From positions 110,144-174,143 of the forward strand of contig NZ_PQHZ01000012.1 of NCBI RefSeq assembly GCF_003385185.1: a stretch of DNA of 64,000 nucleotides, in the 5' to 3' direction. The translations under genes and the position numbers were made by a program. Source of the stretch: Amycolatopsis palatopharyngis. Lineage in GTDB: Bacteria > Actinomycetota > Actinomycetes > Mycobacteriales > Pseudonocardiaceae. Below, in pieces: positions 25,074 to 33,383 of the stretch; the stretch's first letter is position 1; each line of letters starts with the position of its first letter. The notes under the pieces are model-generated. The model saw only the letters and a list, made by a program, of their open reading frames with translations. It was not told the origin of the DNA and made no database searches.

Positions 25074-26174
25074 ATGGGCCGTCCCATCAGAACCAGGCGT
25101 CAGGCGACGCTGGCTTCACTTGCCGCTGAGCTGGGCGTTTCGCGTACGACGGTCTCCAACGCCTACAACCGTCCGGACCAGCTCTCTCCGGAGCTGCGTA
25201 GGCGCGTACTGGAGACCGCTCGCCGCCTCGGCTACCCGGGACCTGACCCCGTGGCCCGTTCCTTGCGCACACGCACGGCAGGCGCGGTCGGGCTGTTGCT
25301 CACCGAGAACCTGTCGTACGCGTTCCGCGATCCGGCAGCCGTCGGTGTGCTGGAAGGGCTCGCGCTGGCGTGCGAGGACGCTGGTGTCGGGCTGCACCTC
25401 GTACCGGCCAGCCCCGGCAGGGAGGACGTCGCGGCCGTGAACCGGGCCGGTGTCGACGGATTCGTGGTCTACTCGGTCCCCGACGACGATCCGCACCTTG
25501 CCGCGGTGCTCTCCCGGCCGGTTCCGACGGTCGTCATCGACCAGCCCGCGATCGAGGGCGTGGACCGGGTCGGCCCGGACGACGCCGCGGCCATCACCGA
25601 ACTCGCCGGTCATCTCGTGGACCTCGGCCATCGTCAGGTCGGCGTGCTCTGCATGCGATTGTCCAGGGACCGTAACGACGATTTCGCTTCGGTCGAGCGC
25701 CAGCGCGCCGCCCACTTCCACGTACAGCGGACGCGGCTCGCGGCGCTGGCGAAGACGTTCGAGGCGGCGGGGGTGGCCTGGAATACCGTTCCGGTCGTCG
25801 AGCGGTTCGAGCACACGGTGGACGAAGGCGCCTCCGGCGCACGCCAGTTGCTCGACGCTTACCCGCAGGTCACGGCGCTGATCTGCACCTCAGACATCCT
25901 TGCGCTCGGCGCGCTGGCCGAGGCAGGCAGGCGCGGGCTACGAGTGCCCGCGGATCTCACGGTCACCGGCTTCGACGGCATCGCCGAGGCCACCCGCGCC
26001 GGTCTCACCACCGTGCACCAGCCGGTGCTGGAGAAGGGCAAGGCTGCGGGGAAGCTGCTGCTCGCCACGAACGAACAGATGACACCACGGGTCGTCACCC
26101 TGCCGACGGAACTTCGCGTCGGCGCCACTTCCGGACCGCCACGAACGGCTGAGGAACTCTGGTTCGGCCCCTGA
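25074..26174 (+). CDS. LacI-family transcriptional regulator
   Basis: 366 residues. The N-terminal LacI helix-turn-helix (about 11-35, LASLAAELGVSRTTVSNAYN) is followed by a hinge LGYPGPDPVARSLRT. The periplasmic-binding-protein-like effector domain includes DGFVVYSVPDDDP, VDLGHRQVGVL and ALICTSDILALGAL. The ATG at 25074 starts the usual GRP-type N-terminus; a TTG two codons earlier is possible but lies in the operator-like palindrome. It diverges from znuABC across about 215 bases, and nothing downstream is an obvious sugar-uptake operon, so its targets are unknown. Confidence 0.9.
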   Translation: MGRPIRTRRQATLASLAAELGVSRTTVSNAYNRPDQLSPELRRRVLETARRLGYPGPDPVARSLRTRTAGAVGLLLTENLSYAFRDPAAVGVLEGLALACEDAGVGLHLVPASPGREDVAAVNRAGVDGFVVYSVPDDDPHLAAVLSRPVPTVVIDQPAIEGVDRVGPDDAAAITELAGHLVDLGHRQVGVLCMRLSRDRNDDFASVERQRAAHFHVQRTRLAALAKTFEAAGVAWNTVPVVERFEHTVDEGASGARQLLDAYPQVTALICTSDILALGALAEAGRRGLRVPADLTVTGFDGIAEATRAGLTTVHQPVLEKGKAAGKLLLATNEQMTPRVVTLPTELRVGATSGPPRTAEELWFGP

Positions 26175-26286
26175 GGGAGTGCGATCGAGGAACTCGAACC
26201 AACTCAGTGATGTTGGTCTAAGGCGGTTGCCCAAACGGTAGGCGAACGTGTGCACTTTGCGGACCAGTACCGCTCCGGAGGTGACC

Positions 26287-26778
26287 ATGACTGCGATCGA
26301 CGAGCTGATTCGCCGTAACAGTGAACTAGGCGACGACCTTCTTGGCGATCGATCCACCCCCGAGCCATCACTCCATATCGCGATCCTCACCTGCATGGAC
26401 GCCAGGATCAGGGTGTTCGAGATCTTCGGGCTGCTACAGGGCGAGTCGCACGTGCTACGCAACGCGGGCGGGGTCGTCACTGACGACGTCATCCGCTCGC
26501 TCGCCCTGAGCCAGCGCAAGCTCGGCACCCGCGAGGTGCTGATCGTGCAACACACCAACTGTGGCCTGAACTCGGTGACCGAGGACGGCTTCAAGGACGA
26601 ACTCGAGGCCGAAACCGGGCTACGGCCGACCTGGGCCGTCGAGGCGTTCAAGGACGTCAACGACAGCGTCCGGCAGTCGGTGCAGCGGGTGAAGCGCAGT
26701 CCTTTCCTGCCGCATACGGACCAGGTGCGGGGCTTCGTCAGCGACGTACACACCGGCAAGCTCACCGAGGCCGAGTAA
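26287..26778 (+). CDS. Beta-class carbonic anhydrase
   Basis: 163 residues, the short form seen in M. tuberculosis Rv1284, which it resembles throughout (for example RNAGGVVTDDVIRSLALSQR). The zinc ligands are C36 in CMDAR, H89 and C92 in HTNCG. The D38-R40 dyad that gates the site is present. It interconverts CO2 and bicarbonate in the cytoplasm. ATG 26287 has GGAGG just upstream; an earlier in-frame start lacks homology. MutY follows after 22 bases on the same strand, as a carbonic anhydrase gene also neighbours mutY in mycobacteria. Confidence 0.93.
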   Translation: MTAIDELIRRNSELGDDLLGDRSTPEPSLHIAILTCMDARIRVFEIFGLLQGESHVLRNAGGVVTDDVIRSLALSQRKLGTREVLIVQHTNCGLNSVTEDGFKDELEAETGLRPTWAVEAFKDVNDSVRQSVQRVKRSPFLPHTDQVRGFVSDVHTGKLTEAE

Positions 26779-26800
26779 TCGCTCGGTAAGCTCTCGGGCG

Positions 26801-27676
26801 ATGTCCATCGACGCTGACACCCTGATCGACTGGTTCGCCGAACACGGCCGTGATCTGCCATGGCGTGAGCCCACCTGCACCGGGTGGGGTGTGCTCGTCA
26901 GCGAGATCATGCTGCAACAGACACCGGTCGCCCGGGTGCAGCCGATCTGGCTCGACTGGCTGAACCGGTGGCCCCGGCCGTCCGCGCTGGCGGCGGCGTC
27001 GCAGGGCGAGGTGCTGCGGGCCTGGGGCAAGCTCGGTTACCCCCGCCGCGCGTTACGGCTGCACGCCGCGGCCGATGCGATCGCTCGCGAGCACGACGAC
27101 GTCGTCCCCGATGACGTCGACACCCTGCTGGCACTACCCGGCATCGGGGCGTACACCGCGCGTGCGGTGGCCACGTTCGCCTATGGCAGGCGTGCGCCGG
27201 TGGTGGACACCAACGTCCGAAGGGTCGTCGCCAGGGCGGTACACGGCGCGGGTGACGCCGGACCGCCGTCCAACACCAGGGATATGGCTGACGTCGAAGC
27301 CTTCCTGCCCGAACAGGACGCCGAAGCCGCGAAGTTCTCGGCGGCGGTCATGGAACTCGGTGCGCTCGTATGCACCGCACGTTCCCCACAGTGCGCCGAC
27401 TGCCCGATCTTCGCCGACTGCGCCTGGCAGCGCGCTGGCAAGCCTGCCTACGCGGGAAAGGCCAAGCCGGCGCAGAAGTTCGCGGGTACCGACAGACAGA
27501 TTCGCGGCAGGCTGCTGGACGTACTGCGCGCGACCCCGGAAGCGGTGAGCAAGGCCCAGCTCGACGTGGTGTGGTCGGAGGCAGGCCGCCGCGATCGCTG
27601 TCTCGACTCGCTTCTGGCCGACGGTCTGGTCGAGCAGATCGAGGACGGCAGATTCGCTCTGCCTGGCGAGCACTGA
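26801..27676 (+). CDS. mutY: A/G-specific adenine glycosylase
   Basis: 291 residues. Removes adenine mispaired with 8-oxoguanine. The catalytic Glu is in VSEIMLQQTPVARV. The helix-hairpin-helix LPGIGAYTARAV is followed by the catalytic Asp in VVDTNVRRV. The [4Fe-4S] cluster ligands follow the pattern C-x6-C-x2-C-x5-C (CTARSPQCADCPIFADC). The C-terminal Nudix-like domain of E. coli MutY is replaced by a short winged-helix-like tail, which is the usual actinobacterial form. The ATG lies 22 bases after the carbonic anhydrase stop, with only a weak ribosome site. Confidence 0.95.
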   Translation: MSIDADTLIDWFAEHGRDLPWREPTCTGWGVLVSEIMLQQTPVARVQPIWLDWLNRWPRPSALAAASQGEVLRAWGKLGYPRRALRLHAAADAIAREHDDVVPDDVDTLLALPGIGAYTARAVATFAYGRRAPVVDTNVRRVVARAVHGAGDAGPPSNTRDMADVEAFLPEQDAEAAKFSAAVMELGALVCTARSPQCADCPIFADCAWQRAGKPAYAGKAKPAQKFAGTDRQIRGRLLDVLRATPEAVSKAQLDVVWSEAGRRDRCLDSLLADGLVEQIEDGRFALPGEH

Positions 27677-27878
27677 ACCCGATGGAGCAGCGCTCTACTC
27701 TGGGTGCCATGTAGAACTCAAACAACACTCGATCGAAGTTCGTAAACCATTGTCGAACCTGCCTTCGAGGGTTAGCGTCTGCGGTGCAATCCCTGCTGAT
27801 GAACACCTGCGCATAGCCGAATACGGCTGATCTGGGCGAGCGCCCGCGAGTGACTCGCCCCTGTCGAGGGAGATCAAC

Positions 27879-28940
27879 ATGGCTGAAAAGCCAGGGTTCG
27901 ACCGCCGCACCCTGCTCCGGACCGGGCTGACCGTCACCGCCGTGGGTGCGGCGGGTGGTCTGGCCGCACAGCCGGTTTCCGCTGCGGAATCCGGCCCGGC
28001 CAGAGCACCGGTACAGCAACCACGCATCTACAGCACGAGTGAATGGCTGGCGAGACCGCCGAGCAGGCCGATCACCGTCGAGAACCACGTGCCCAACTAC
28101 ATCGTCGTGCACCACACGGTCGAGCCGGGCAACACCGACGACTACTCCCTGGCGCGGGCATTCGCCATTTCCCGCTCGATTCAGAACTTTCACATGGACA
28201 CTCGCGGCTGGATCGACAGCGGCCAGCAGTTCACCAACAGCCGCGGCGGCCACATCACCGAGGGCAGGCACCGGAGCCTGGAGATCCTGCGCGAAGGCAT
28301 CCGGCACGTTCAGGGCACCAATGTCGCCAACAACAACAGCCAGGTCATCGGCATTGAGAACGAAGGGCTCTACACCCAGGTCGACGTGCCGCAGCGGTTG
28401 TGGGACTCGTTGGTTCAGCTCGTCGCCTACATGGCATACCAGTACGGCGTGCCCACGATGAACATCAAGGGACACCGCGACTTCAACTCCACGGAGTGCC
28501 CAGGGGGAATCCTCTACGGCAGACTGCCGGAGCTGCGCAGAGAGGTCGCGCAGGTGCTCGGCGTGCAGGCCCGCGACGCGGTCGAGTGGCCGCTGCTCAA
28601 ACCGGGCGACACCGGCAGGCGAGTGCTTGTCGCCCAGCACCTGCTCCGCGCACAAGGCGAGCGAAACGTGCCCACCGACGGCGTTTTCGGCACCGTCACC
28701 AGGGACGCGGTCGCGAGGGTCGCGAACGCCAACGGCGTCACCGCGCACCTGTGTTACGGCAGCGCCCATGCCGACGAGCGCGGCTTCCTCGGCGCCGACA
28801 TCTGGCCGCTGATCACGCCCACCGTGTCCCCCGGCACGAAGAACGAGGCCGCACGCGCGGCCGGCGTGCTGACCGAGCTGCGTGGCACGCGATCGGTGGC
28901 CCTTACGCCACAGGCGTGGAAGGAACTGCTCGCCGGCTGA
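27879..28940 (+). CDS. Tat-exported N-acetylmuramoyl-L-alanine amidase / peptidoglycan-recognition protein
   Basis: 353 residues. A twin-arginine signal (FDRRTLLRTG, R9-R10) with hydrophobic core ends near VSAAES. The Amidase_2/PGRP domain (about 60-230) has zinc-site histidine IVVHHTV, the GWIDSGQQF segment, GIENEG and the C-terminal KGHRDFNSTECPG with the second His and Cys. The last third (about 230-350) begins LLKPGDTGRRVLVAQHLL and resembles a peptidoglycan-binding repeat. It should cleave or bind cell-wall peptidoglycan outside the membrane. About 200 bases precede it, with no recognised riboswitch or MtrA site. Its location matches the Rv3594 region of M. tuberculosis. Confidence 0.9.
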   Translation: MAEKPGFDRRTLLRTGLTVTAVGAAGGLAAQPVSAAESGPARAPVQQPRIYSTSEWLARPPSRPITVENHVPNYIVVHHTVEPGNTDDYSLARAFAISRSIQNFHMDTRGWIDSGQQFTNSRGGHITEGRHRSLEILREGIRHVQGTNVANNNSQVIGIENEGLYTQVDVPQRLWDSLVQLVAYMAYQYGVPTMNIKGHRDFNSTECPGGILYGRLPELRREVAQVLGVQARDAVEWPLLKPGDTGRRVLVAQHLLRAQGERNVPTDGVFGTVTRDAVARVANANGVTAHLCYGSAHADERGFLGADIWPLITPTVSPGTKNEAARAAGVLTELRGTRSVALTPQAWKELLAG

Positions 28941-28949
28941 CACCGCCGG

Positions 28950-29720
28950 TCAGCGGCGGAGCACACCAGAGAGAAACGCCTCGACCGCGCCCCGGTACTC
29001 CCGGGGCGCGGTGTCGTGCACGACGTGTCCTGCGCCCTCGGCCACGATGTGCTTACCGCCGCCGGGCACCCGCGCGGCGAGTTCCGCTTGCTGCCCCGGC
29101 GGCATCGCGCTGTGCTCCGCCTCGATCACCAGTACCTGGCAGCCGACCGCCTCGACCATCGACCAGTAGTCACGCCTGCCCCACTCCGCGGCGATCTGGT
29201 AGAGATCCTCCAGGTCGGCCATCAGGTGGTAGCCGTCCGCGTGCTCGACCACGCATTCGGCGAAGTAGTTTCCCGCGTCGCCGAAGAACTCCCGCACGTG
29301 TGCGATCGAACGGAACGGCACCGGCCACGAGTCGAAGTACCCGCGCCAGGTGTCGACGGTCTTTCCGCGCTGGTCCGGCGCCATGTCCTCCACCACGACG
29401 GCGTGCACCAGCTCCGGATGCAGTGCGGCCGTCGCCCACGCGTGCAGGCCACCCATGGAATGCCCGATCAGCACGGCGGGCCCCTCGTCCATTTCGCCGA
29501 TCAGCTCGGCGACCTCGTCGGCGAACTCCTCGGTGTGCCAGCTGCCCCTGCGCGCCAGCCTGCCGTGCCCGCGTGCGTCAAGGCCGACGACGTGGCCGTA
29601 CGACGTCAGCCACCGCGCGACGGGCCACCAGGTGGTCGCGCGGCCCATCAGCCCGTGGAGCAGGACGATCGGCTGCCCCTGCCCGCCGAAGTCCACCACG
29701 TCCTCACGCACCCGCTTCAC
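28950..29720 (-). CDS. Alpha/beta-hydrolase fold protein
   Basis: 256 residues. Oxyanion motif is LLHGLMG (about 20-26) and the nucleophile elbow is GHSMGG with S88. An acidic residue sits near VIEAEHSAM, and the catalytic His is in EGAGHVVHD. Tryptophan-rich helices between strands 6 and 7 (YFDSWPVPF) form the cap. The substrate is unknown; ester, amide or epoxide hydrolysis are all possible in this family. It converges with the amidase (9 bases between stops) and diverges from the M1 peptidase with 23 bases between the starts, so their promoters must overlap. Confidence 0.88.
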   Translation of the reverse strand: MKRVREDVVDFGGQGQPIVLLHGLMGRATTWWPVARWLTSYGHVVGLDARGHGRLARRGSWHTEEFADEVAELIGEMDEGPAVLIGHSMGGLHAWATAALHPELVHAVVVEDMAPDQRGKTVDTWRGYFDSWPVPFRSIAHVREFFGDAGNYFAECVVEHADGYHLMADLEDLYQIAAEWGRRDYWSMVEAVGCQVLVIEAEHSAMPPGQQAELAARVPGGGKHIVAEGAGHVVHDTAPREYRGAVEAFLSGVLRR

Positions 29721-29743
29721 GCCACACCGCCTAAGCTCCCGAC

Positions 29744-31165
29744 ATGCGTAGCCGCACCAGCGGAGCGATCCTGCTCTGCGGCCTTACCGTCGTCATTATC
29801 GGCTGCACCCCCGACACTTCCCGGCAGGCGGGTTCCACGCCAACACCCGGAGCGGCCGGGGCAGGCGACGAGTACTACCCCAACGACGGCAACGGCGGTT
29901 ACGACGCCCTCGATTACCACGTGTCGGTGAGTTTCGATCCGGCAGCGGGGTCCCTCGACGGCGACACCACGATCACGGCGACGGCCACCCAGGATCTCAG
30001 CAGGTTCAACCTTGACCTGCGCGGACTGGAGGTCGGCTCGGTTGAGGTCGACGGAACCCGCGCGGAGTTCGCCCGGGAGGGCGAGACCGAACTTGTCATC
30101 ACCCCCGCGACCCCGCTCGCCGAGGGCAGCACCTTCCGCACTCGCGTGCGCTACGGCGGCACTCCCAAGGAAGCGAACGGGGAGCTGGGCGCGAACGGCT
30201 GGCAGCAGAGCTCCGGCGGGGGCGCCTTCGTCGTCGGCGAACCGCACTCGGCCGCGTTCTGGTACCCGGTCAACGAGACTCCGCGCGACAAGGCCACCTT
30301 CCGGCTCGACGCGAGGGTTCCCGATGGCTGGGCCGCGATCTCCATCGGCACCGAGGAAGGCACCACCAGCGCGGGCGGATGGACAACCTGGTCCTGGTCC
30401 GAGCAGACCCCGGTCGCGAGCTACCTGACCACCCTCGCGGTGGGCAAGTTCGAGATCGAGAGGTCGAAGCTCGCCGACGGCACTCCCGTACTCACCGCCT
30501 ACGCGCCGGGTACCGAGTCGAAACGCGCGGACGGCGACCGTGTCGGCGAGGTCATCGAGTTCCTCAGTGGACATTTCGGCGAGTATCCGATGGACACCGC
30601 GGGCGGGATCTACCTGGACGAGGAGATCGGCTTCTCCCTGGAAACCCAGGGCAGGCCCACGTACGCACAATGGGCGGACCTGGAGACCGTGGTCCACGAG
30701 ATCGCCCACCAGTGGTACGGGAACTCGGTCTCGGTCGATTCCTGGGCCGACATCTGCCTCAACGAGTGCCTCGCCAGCTACTCGCAATGGCTGTGGGCCG
30801 AGGGCAAGCAGGGAATGGATCTCGACCAGCGCTACCACCGTGCGGTCGATCGCCTGCGCGAGAACACCGCCTTTTGGTCGCCGAAGCTCTACGACATGGG
30901 GGCGGGCAACGAGTTCAGCGGGGTCTACGACAAGGGCATCCTCGCCATCCACGCACTGCGCAGGCAGATCGGCGACGAGGCCTTCGCCAGGGTGCTGCCG
31001 GAGTGGTCGGCCGCGCACCGGGACGGCAACGCGAGCTGGCCGGAGTTCGAGCGTTTCGTCGCCGATATCGCAGGGCAGGATCTCGGCGAGTTCTTCGACG
31101 CCTGGTTCCGCGGCACGCGGCTGCCCACCGACGAGTTCCTCTTCCCTGGCTCACTGCGCCGCTAG
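29744..31165 (+). CDS. M1-family metallopeptidase lipoprotein
   Basis: 473 residues. The signal peptide has lipobox VIIGC (C21), so it is membrane-anchored outside the cell. The N-terminal beta-saddle domain is about 50-225. The catalytic domain has the zinc motif HEIAHQWYGN followed by the third ligand Glu in NECLASY. The exopeptidase GAMEN motif is replaced by GFSLETQ, as in a bacterial M1 subgroup. The usual M1 C-terminal helical domain is short here, so it is a compact member. It is expected to trim peptides at the N-terminus. The stop is followed after 5 bases by a 38-bp palindrome. Confidence 0.9.
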   Translation: MRSRTSGAILLCGLTVVIIGCTPDTSRQAGSTPTPGAAGAGDEYYPNDGNGGYDALDYHVSVSFDPAAGSLDGDTTITATATQDLSRFNLDLRGLEVGSVEVDGTRAEFAREGETELVITPATPLAEGSTFRTRVRYGGTPKEANGELGANGWQQSSGGGAFVVGEPHSAAFWYPVNETPRDKATFRLDARVPDGWAAISIGTEEGTTSAGGWTTWSWSEQTPVASYLTTLAVGKFEIERSKLADGTPVLTAYAPGTESKRADGDRVGEVIEFLSGHFGEYPMDTAGGIYLDEEIGFSLETQGRPTYAQWADLETVVHEIAHQWYGNSVSVDSWADICLNECLASYSQWLWAEGKQGMDLDQRYHRAVDRLRENTAFWSPKLYDMGAGNEFSGVYDKGILAIHALRRQIGDEAFARVLPEWSAAHRDGNASWPEFERFVADIAGQDLGEFFDAWFRGTRLPTDEFLFPGSLRR

Positions 31166-31170
31166 CCAAG

Positions 31171-31208
31171 CCCGGTATCGCACTTTCCCGGGAAAGTGCG
31201 ATACCGGG
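31171..31208. repeat. Dispersed palindrome, copy 6 (38 bp)
   Basis: The longest copy. The common 24-bp centre is extended symmetrically by CCCGGTA on the left and TACCGGG on the right, giving 19-bp perfect arms. It fills the gap between the M1 peptidase stop and mhuD. Confidence 0.92.
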
Positions 31209-31229
31209 AGGCGGACTACCCTGGACGGC

Positions 31230-31541
31230 ATGGCTGTTGTGAAGATCAACGCGATCGAGGTTCCCGAGGGCGCGGGACCGGAGCTCGAACAGCGCTTCGC
31301 CGCGCGGCTGCACGCCGTCGACTCGCAGCCCGGCTTCCTCGGGTTCGAGCTTCTGCGTCCGGTGTCCGGCGAGAACCGCTACTTCGTCTACACGAAGTGG
31401 GAGTCCGAGGAGCACTTCCGTGCCTGGTCCGAGGGCCCGGCCAAGGAGGCGCACTCCGGGCAGCGTGGCAAGCCGGTGGCCAGCGGTGCGAGCCTGCTGG
31501 AGTTCGAGGTCGTACAGAGCAACGGCCCCAAAACCGAGTGA
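31230..31541 (+). CDS. mhuD: MhuD-type heme-degrading monooxygenase
   Basis: 103 residues, an antibiotic-biosynthesis-monooxygenase (dimeric ferredoxin-like) fold. It aligns without gaps over most of its length to M. tuberculosis MhuD (VVKINAIEVPEGAGPELE). The three residues that define MhuD chemistry are at identical positions: N7, W66 and the heme ligand H75. MhuD opens heme to mycobilins and releases iron. The ATG has no strong Shine-Dalgarno; a 38-bp palindrome ends 21 bases before it. The stop overlaps the Sir2-like gene start (GTGA), so the two are co-translated. It shares a cytoplasmic iron theme with the fhuF-like gene at 37.9 kb. Confidence 0.93.
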   Translation: MAVVKINAIEVPEGAGPELEQRFAARLHAVDSQPGFLGFELLRPVSGENRYFVYTKWESEEHFRAWSEGPAKEAHSGQRGKPVASGASLLEFEVVQSNGPKTE

Positions 31542-32377
31542 CCGATGCGGACCTCGCTCGCGCCGCCGAGCTGATCTCCGGCGCGGGCGCGCTCCTGGTG
31601 TGCGCTGGTGCGGGTGCCGGCGTCGATTCCGGGCTGCCCGACTTCCGAGGTGACGAGGGCTTCTGGCGGGCCTACCCGCCGTACGCCCGGCTGGGCCTGA
31701 GCTTCGCCGAGATGGCCGACCCGGAGCACTTCGCAGCGGATCCGGAACTCGCGTGGGGCTTCTACGGACATCGCCTGGACCTCTACCGCAGGACCGTCCC
31801 GCACGAGGGATTCCAGCTGCTGCGGAAGTGGGGCTCCCGCACTCCCGGTGGCGTGCGTGTCTTCACTTCAAACGTCGACGGGCAGTTCCAGCGGGCGGGC
31901 TTTCCCGGGAACGGCGTGGCGGAGGTGCACGGCTCCATCCATCACCTGCAGTGCGCGCGCGGTTGTCACGACGACATCTGGCCCGCGGACGACACCCGGG
32001 TGCTGGTGGACGAGGAGACCATGCGGGCGCAGCGTCCGCTCCCCAGCTGTCCCGGGTGCGGCGGGCTCTCCCGCCCGAACATCCTGATGTTCGGGGATCT
32101 CGACTGGATCGGACACCGCAGCCAGGGCCAGCTCGACGCGCTGCGGCAGTGGCGCCGCGCGCAGCGCGACCTCGTGGTGATCGAACTAGGGGCCGGACGT
32201 GCTGTGCCGACAGTTCGGCGTCAGGCCGAACTCGCCAGTGCCGCCAGTGGTGCACTCATCCGGATCAATCCTCGTGAGCCGGAGGTGCGGCACGGCAGGG
32301 GGATCTCGCTCCCGATGGGCGCGCTGGCGGCCCTCACCGCACTGGACCAGCTGCTGACTTCTACCTCAGCCGGGTAG
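31538..32377 (+). CDS. Sir2-like NAD-dependent deacetylase family protein
   Basis: 279 residues. The NAD-binding motif GAGAGVDSGLPDFRG is at 24-38, with Val-Asp in place of the common Ile-Ser. TSNVDGQ near 108 replaces the classic TQNID, the catalytic His is in EVHGS near 127, and two CxxC-like pairs (CARGC, CPGC) form the zinc site. This is a distinct bacterial Sir2 subgroup, so deacetylation is likely but another deacylation or ADP-ribosyl transfer is possible. The GTG start overlaps the mhuD stop by 4 bases. The 3' end overlaps the convergent exonuclease/phosphatase-fold gene by 12 bases. Confidence 0.87.
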   Translation: MTDADLARAAELISGAGALLVCAGAGAGVDSGLPDFRGDEGFWRAYPPYARLGLSFAEMADPEHFAADPELAWGFYGHRLDLYRRTVPHEGFQLLRKWGSRTPGGVRVFTSNVDGQFQRAGFPGNGVAEVHGSIHHLQCARGCHDDIWPADDTRVLVDEETMRAQRPLPSCPGCGGLSRPNILMFGDLDWIGHRSQGQLDALRQWRRAQRDLVVIELGAGRAVPTVRRQAELASAASGALIRINPREPEVRHGRGISLPMGALAALTALDQLLTSTSAG

Positions 32378-33355
32378 GACCAGCTCCGCGTACACGGCGT
32401 CGTGGTCGCTGCCCGGCACGTCGAGCACCTGGTAGTCGCGCACCGCCACCCGGCTGTCGGCAAGCACGTGGTCGATGGTCACCGGCGGCGGGTAGAGGCC
32501 CGATGGCCAGGTGGGCACTAAGCCCTTCCCGCGCTGCTCGGCAGCGTCGTGATAGCCGGTGTCGAGTACCCGGCGGAACGCGGCGTGATCCAGCGTGGCG
32601 TTGAAGTCCCCCGCGAGGATCCGCGTGGACGTCTCGGGCGCGGGCGGCAGTGCGGCCAGTTCGGTGCGCCAGTCGTCCATGTCCGAGATGGGTGGCCGTG
32701 CGTGCACCGCGACGATCTCGGCCGAGGATCCGTCCGGCAGGTGCAGCCGCGCGCGCGGCTGCGCGAACGTCGAGGGCTCGATCGGCGGCAGTTCGTCCAG
32801 CGGATAGCGGGACACCAGGCCGGAACCACTGCCGTAATCGGCCGTTCGCAGTGCCTCGTGCGGTAGCAGCGAGAACAGTCCGGCATCGGCCAGCGCCGCC
32901 ACCCCGGTCGAGTCCAGTTCGGTCAGCGCAAGCACGTCGACGTCGTTGTCCCGGACAAGTTCGACCACCTGGTCGGCGTTCCCGTTGCTGAAGTACAGGT
33001 TGGCCGCCAGCACCCGCAGCACCGCGCCGCCGTTGTCCGGTTGTCCGTCCGGAAGGACCCTGGGCAGCAGTACGGCGAGCAGTGCGACCGTCAACGCGAG
33101 CACGACTGCGCCGATCCACCAGCTCCGGGCCACGAGCGCGAGCACACCGAGCAGCAGCCCGCAGGCGGTGACGTACGGCGTGAGCGCGAGCGTGGCCGCG
33201 ATGTGCCGGTTGCCGTCGATACCCGCCAGCCGGAAGAACGCCAGGAGCGCGAACGGAACGGCCGCGACCAGTAGCAGGATGTTGATCGTCATCCGTCCGC
33301 GCCCCTTCCGCTCGGCCTTCCCGGCAGTTCCGACCTCTTCAACACTCGTGCTCAC
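32366..33355 (-). CDS. Membrane-anchored endonuclease/exonuclease/phosphatase-family protein
   Basis: 329 residues. Three membrane segments lie at about 22-115, then an extracytoplasmic EEP domain. Visible EEP motifs are LAANLYFSNGN, ALTELDS with the metal-binding Glu, HARPPISDMDDW, the GDFNATLDH catalytic loop with Asp and Asn, IDHVLADS, and terminal GSDHDAVYAEL. This domain order is common in actinobacteria for membrane hydrolases of phospholipids, nucleic acids or phosphoesters; the substrate is unknown. The next minus-strand gene upstream (DoxX) ends 28 bases away, suggesting a shared transcript. The 3' end overlaps the Sir2-like gene. Confidence 0.88.
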   Translation of the reverse strand: MSTSVEEVGTAGKAERKGRGRMTINILLLVAAVPFALLAFFRLAGIDGNRHIAATLALTPYVTACGLLLGVLALVARSWWIGAVVLALTVALLAVLLPRVLPDGQPDNGGAVLRVLAANLYFSNGNADQVVELVRDNDVDVLALTELDSTGVAALADAGLFSLLPHEALRTADYGSGSGLVSRYPLDELPPIEPSTFAQPRARLHLPDGSSAEIVAVHARPPISDMDDWRTELAALPPAPETSTRILAGDFNATLDHAAFRRVLDTGYHDAAEQRGKGLVPTWPSGLYPPPVTIDHVLADSRVAVRDYQVLDVPGSDHDAVYAELVLPG

Positions 33356-33383
33356 CCGACCAGCATGCCCTGGCCGGTCGCGC

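Noticed and set aside
27677..27878. Possible riboswitch before the cell-wall amidase gene
   Set aside because: Amidase genes in actinobacteria often follow c-di-AMP riboswitches, but I found none of the conserved ydaO sequence blocks here.
29717..31018. 433-codon minus-strand frame opposite the M1 peptidase
   Set aside because: It conflicts with a complete lipoprotein peptidase with lipobox and HEIAH motif, and has no motif of its own.
31890..31912. CTTTCCCGGGAA inside the Sir2-like gene
   Set aside because: It resembles the dispersed palindrome core but lacks the arms, and is explained by codons for Phe-Pro-Gly-Asn.
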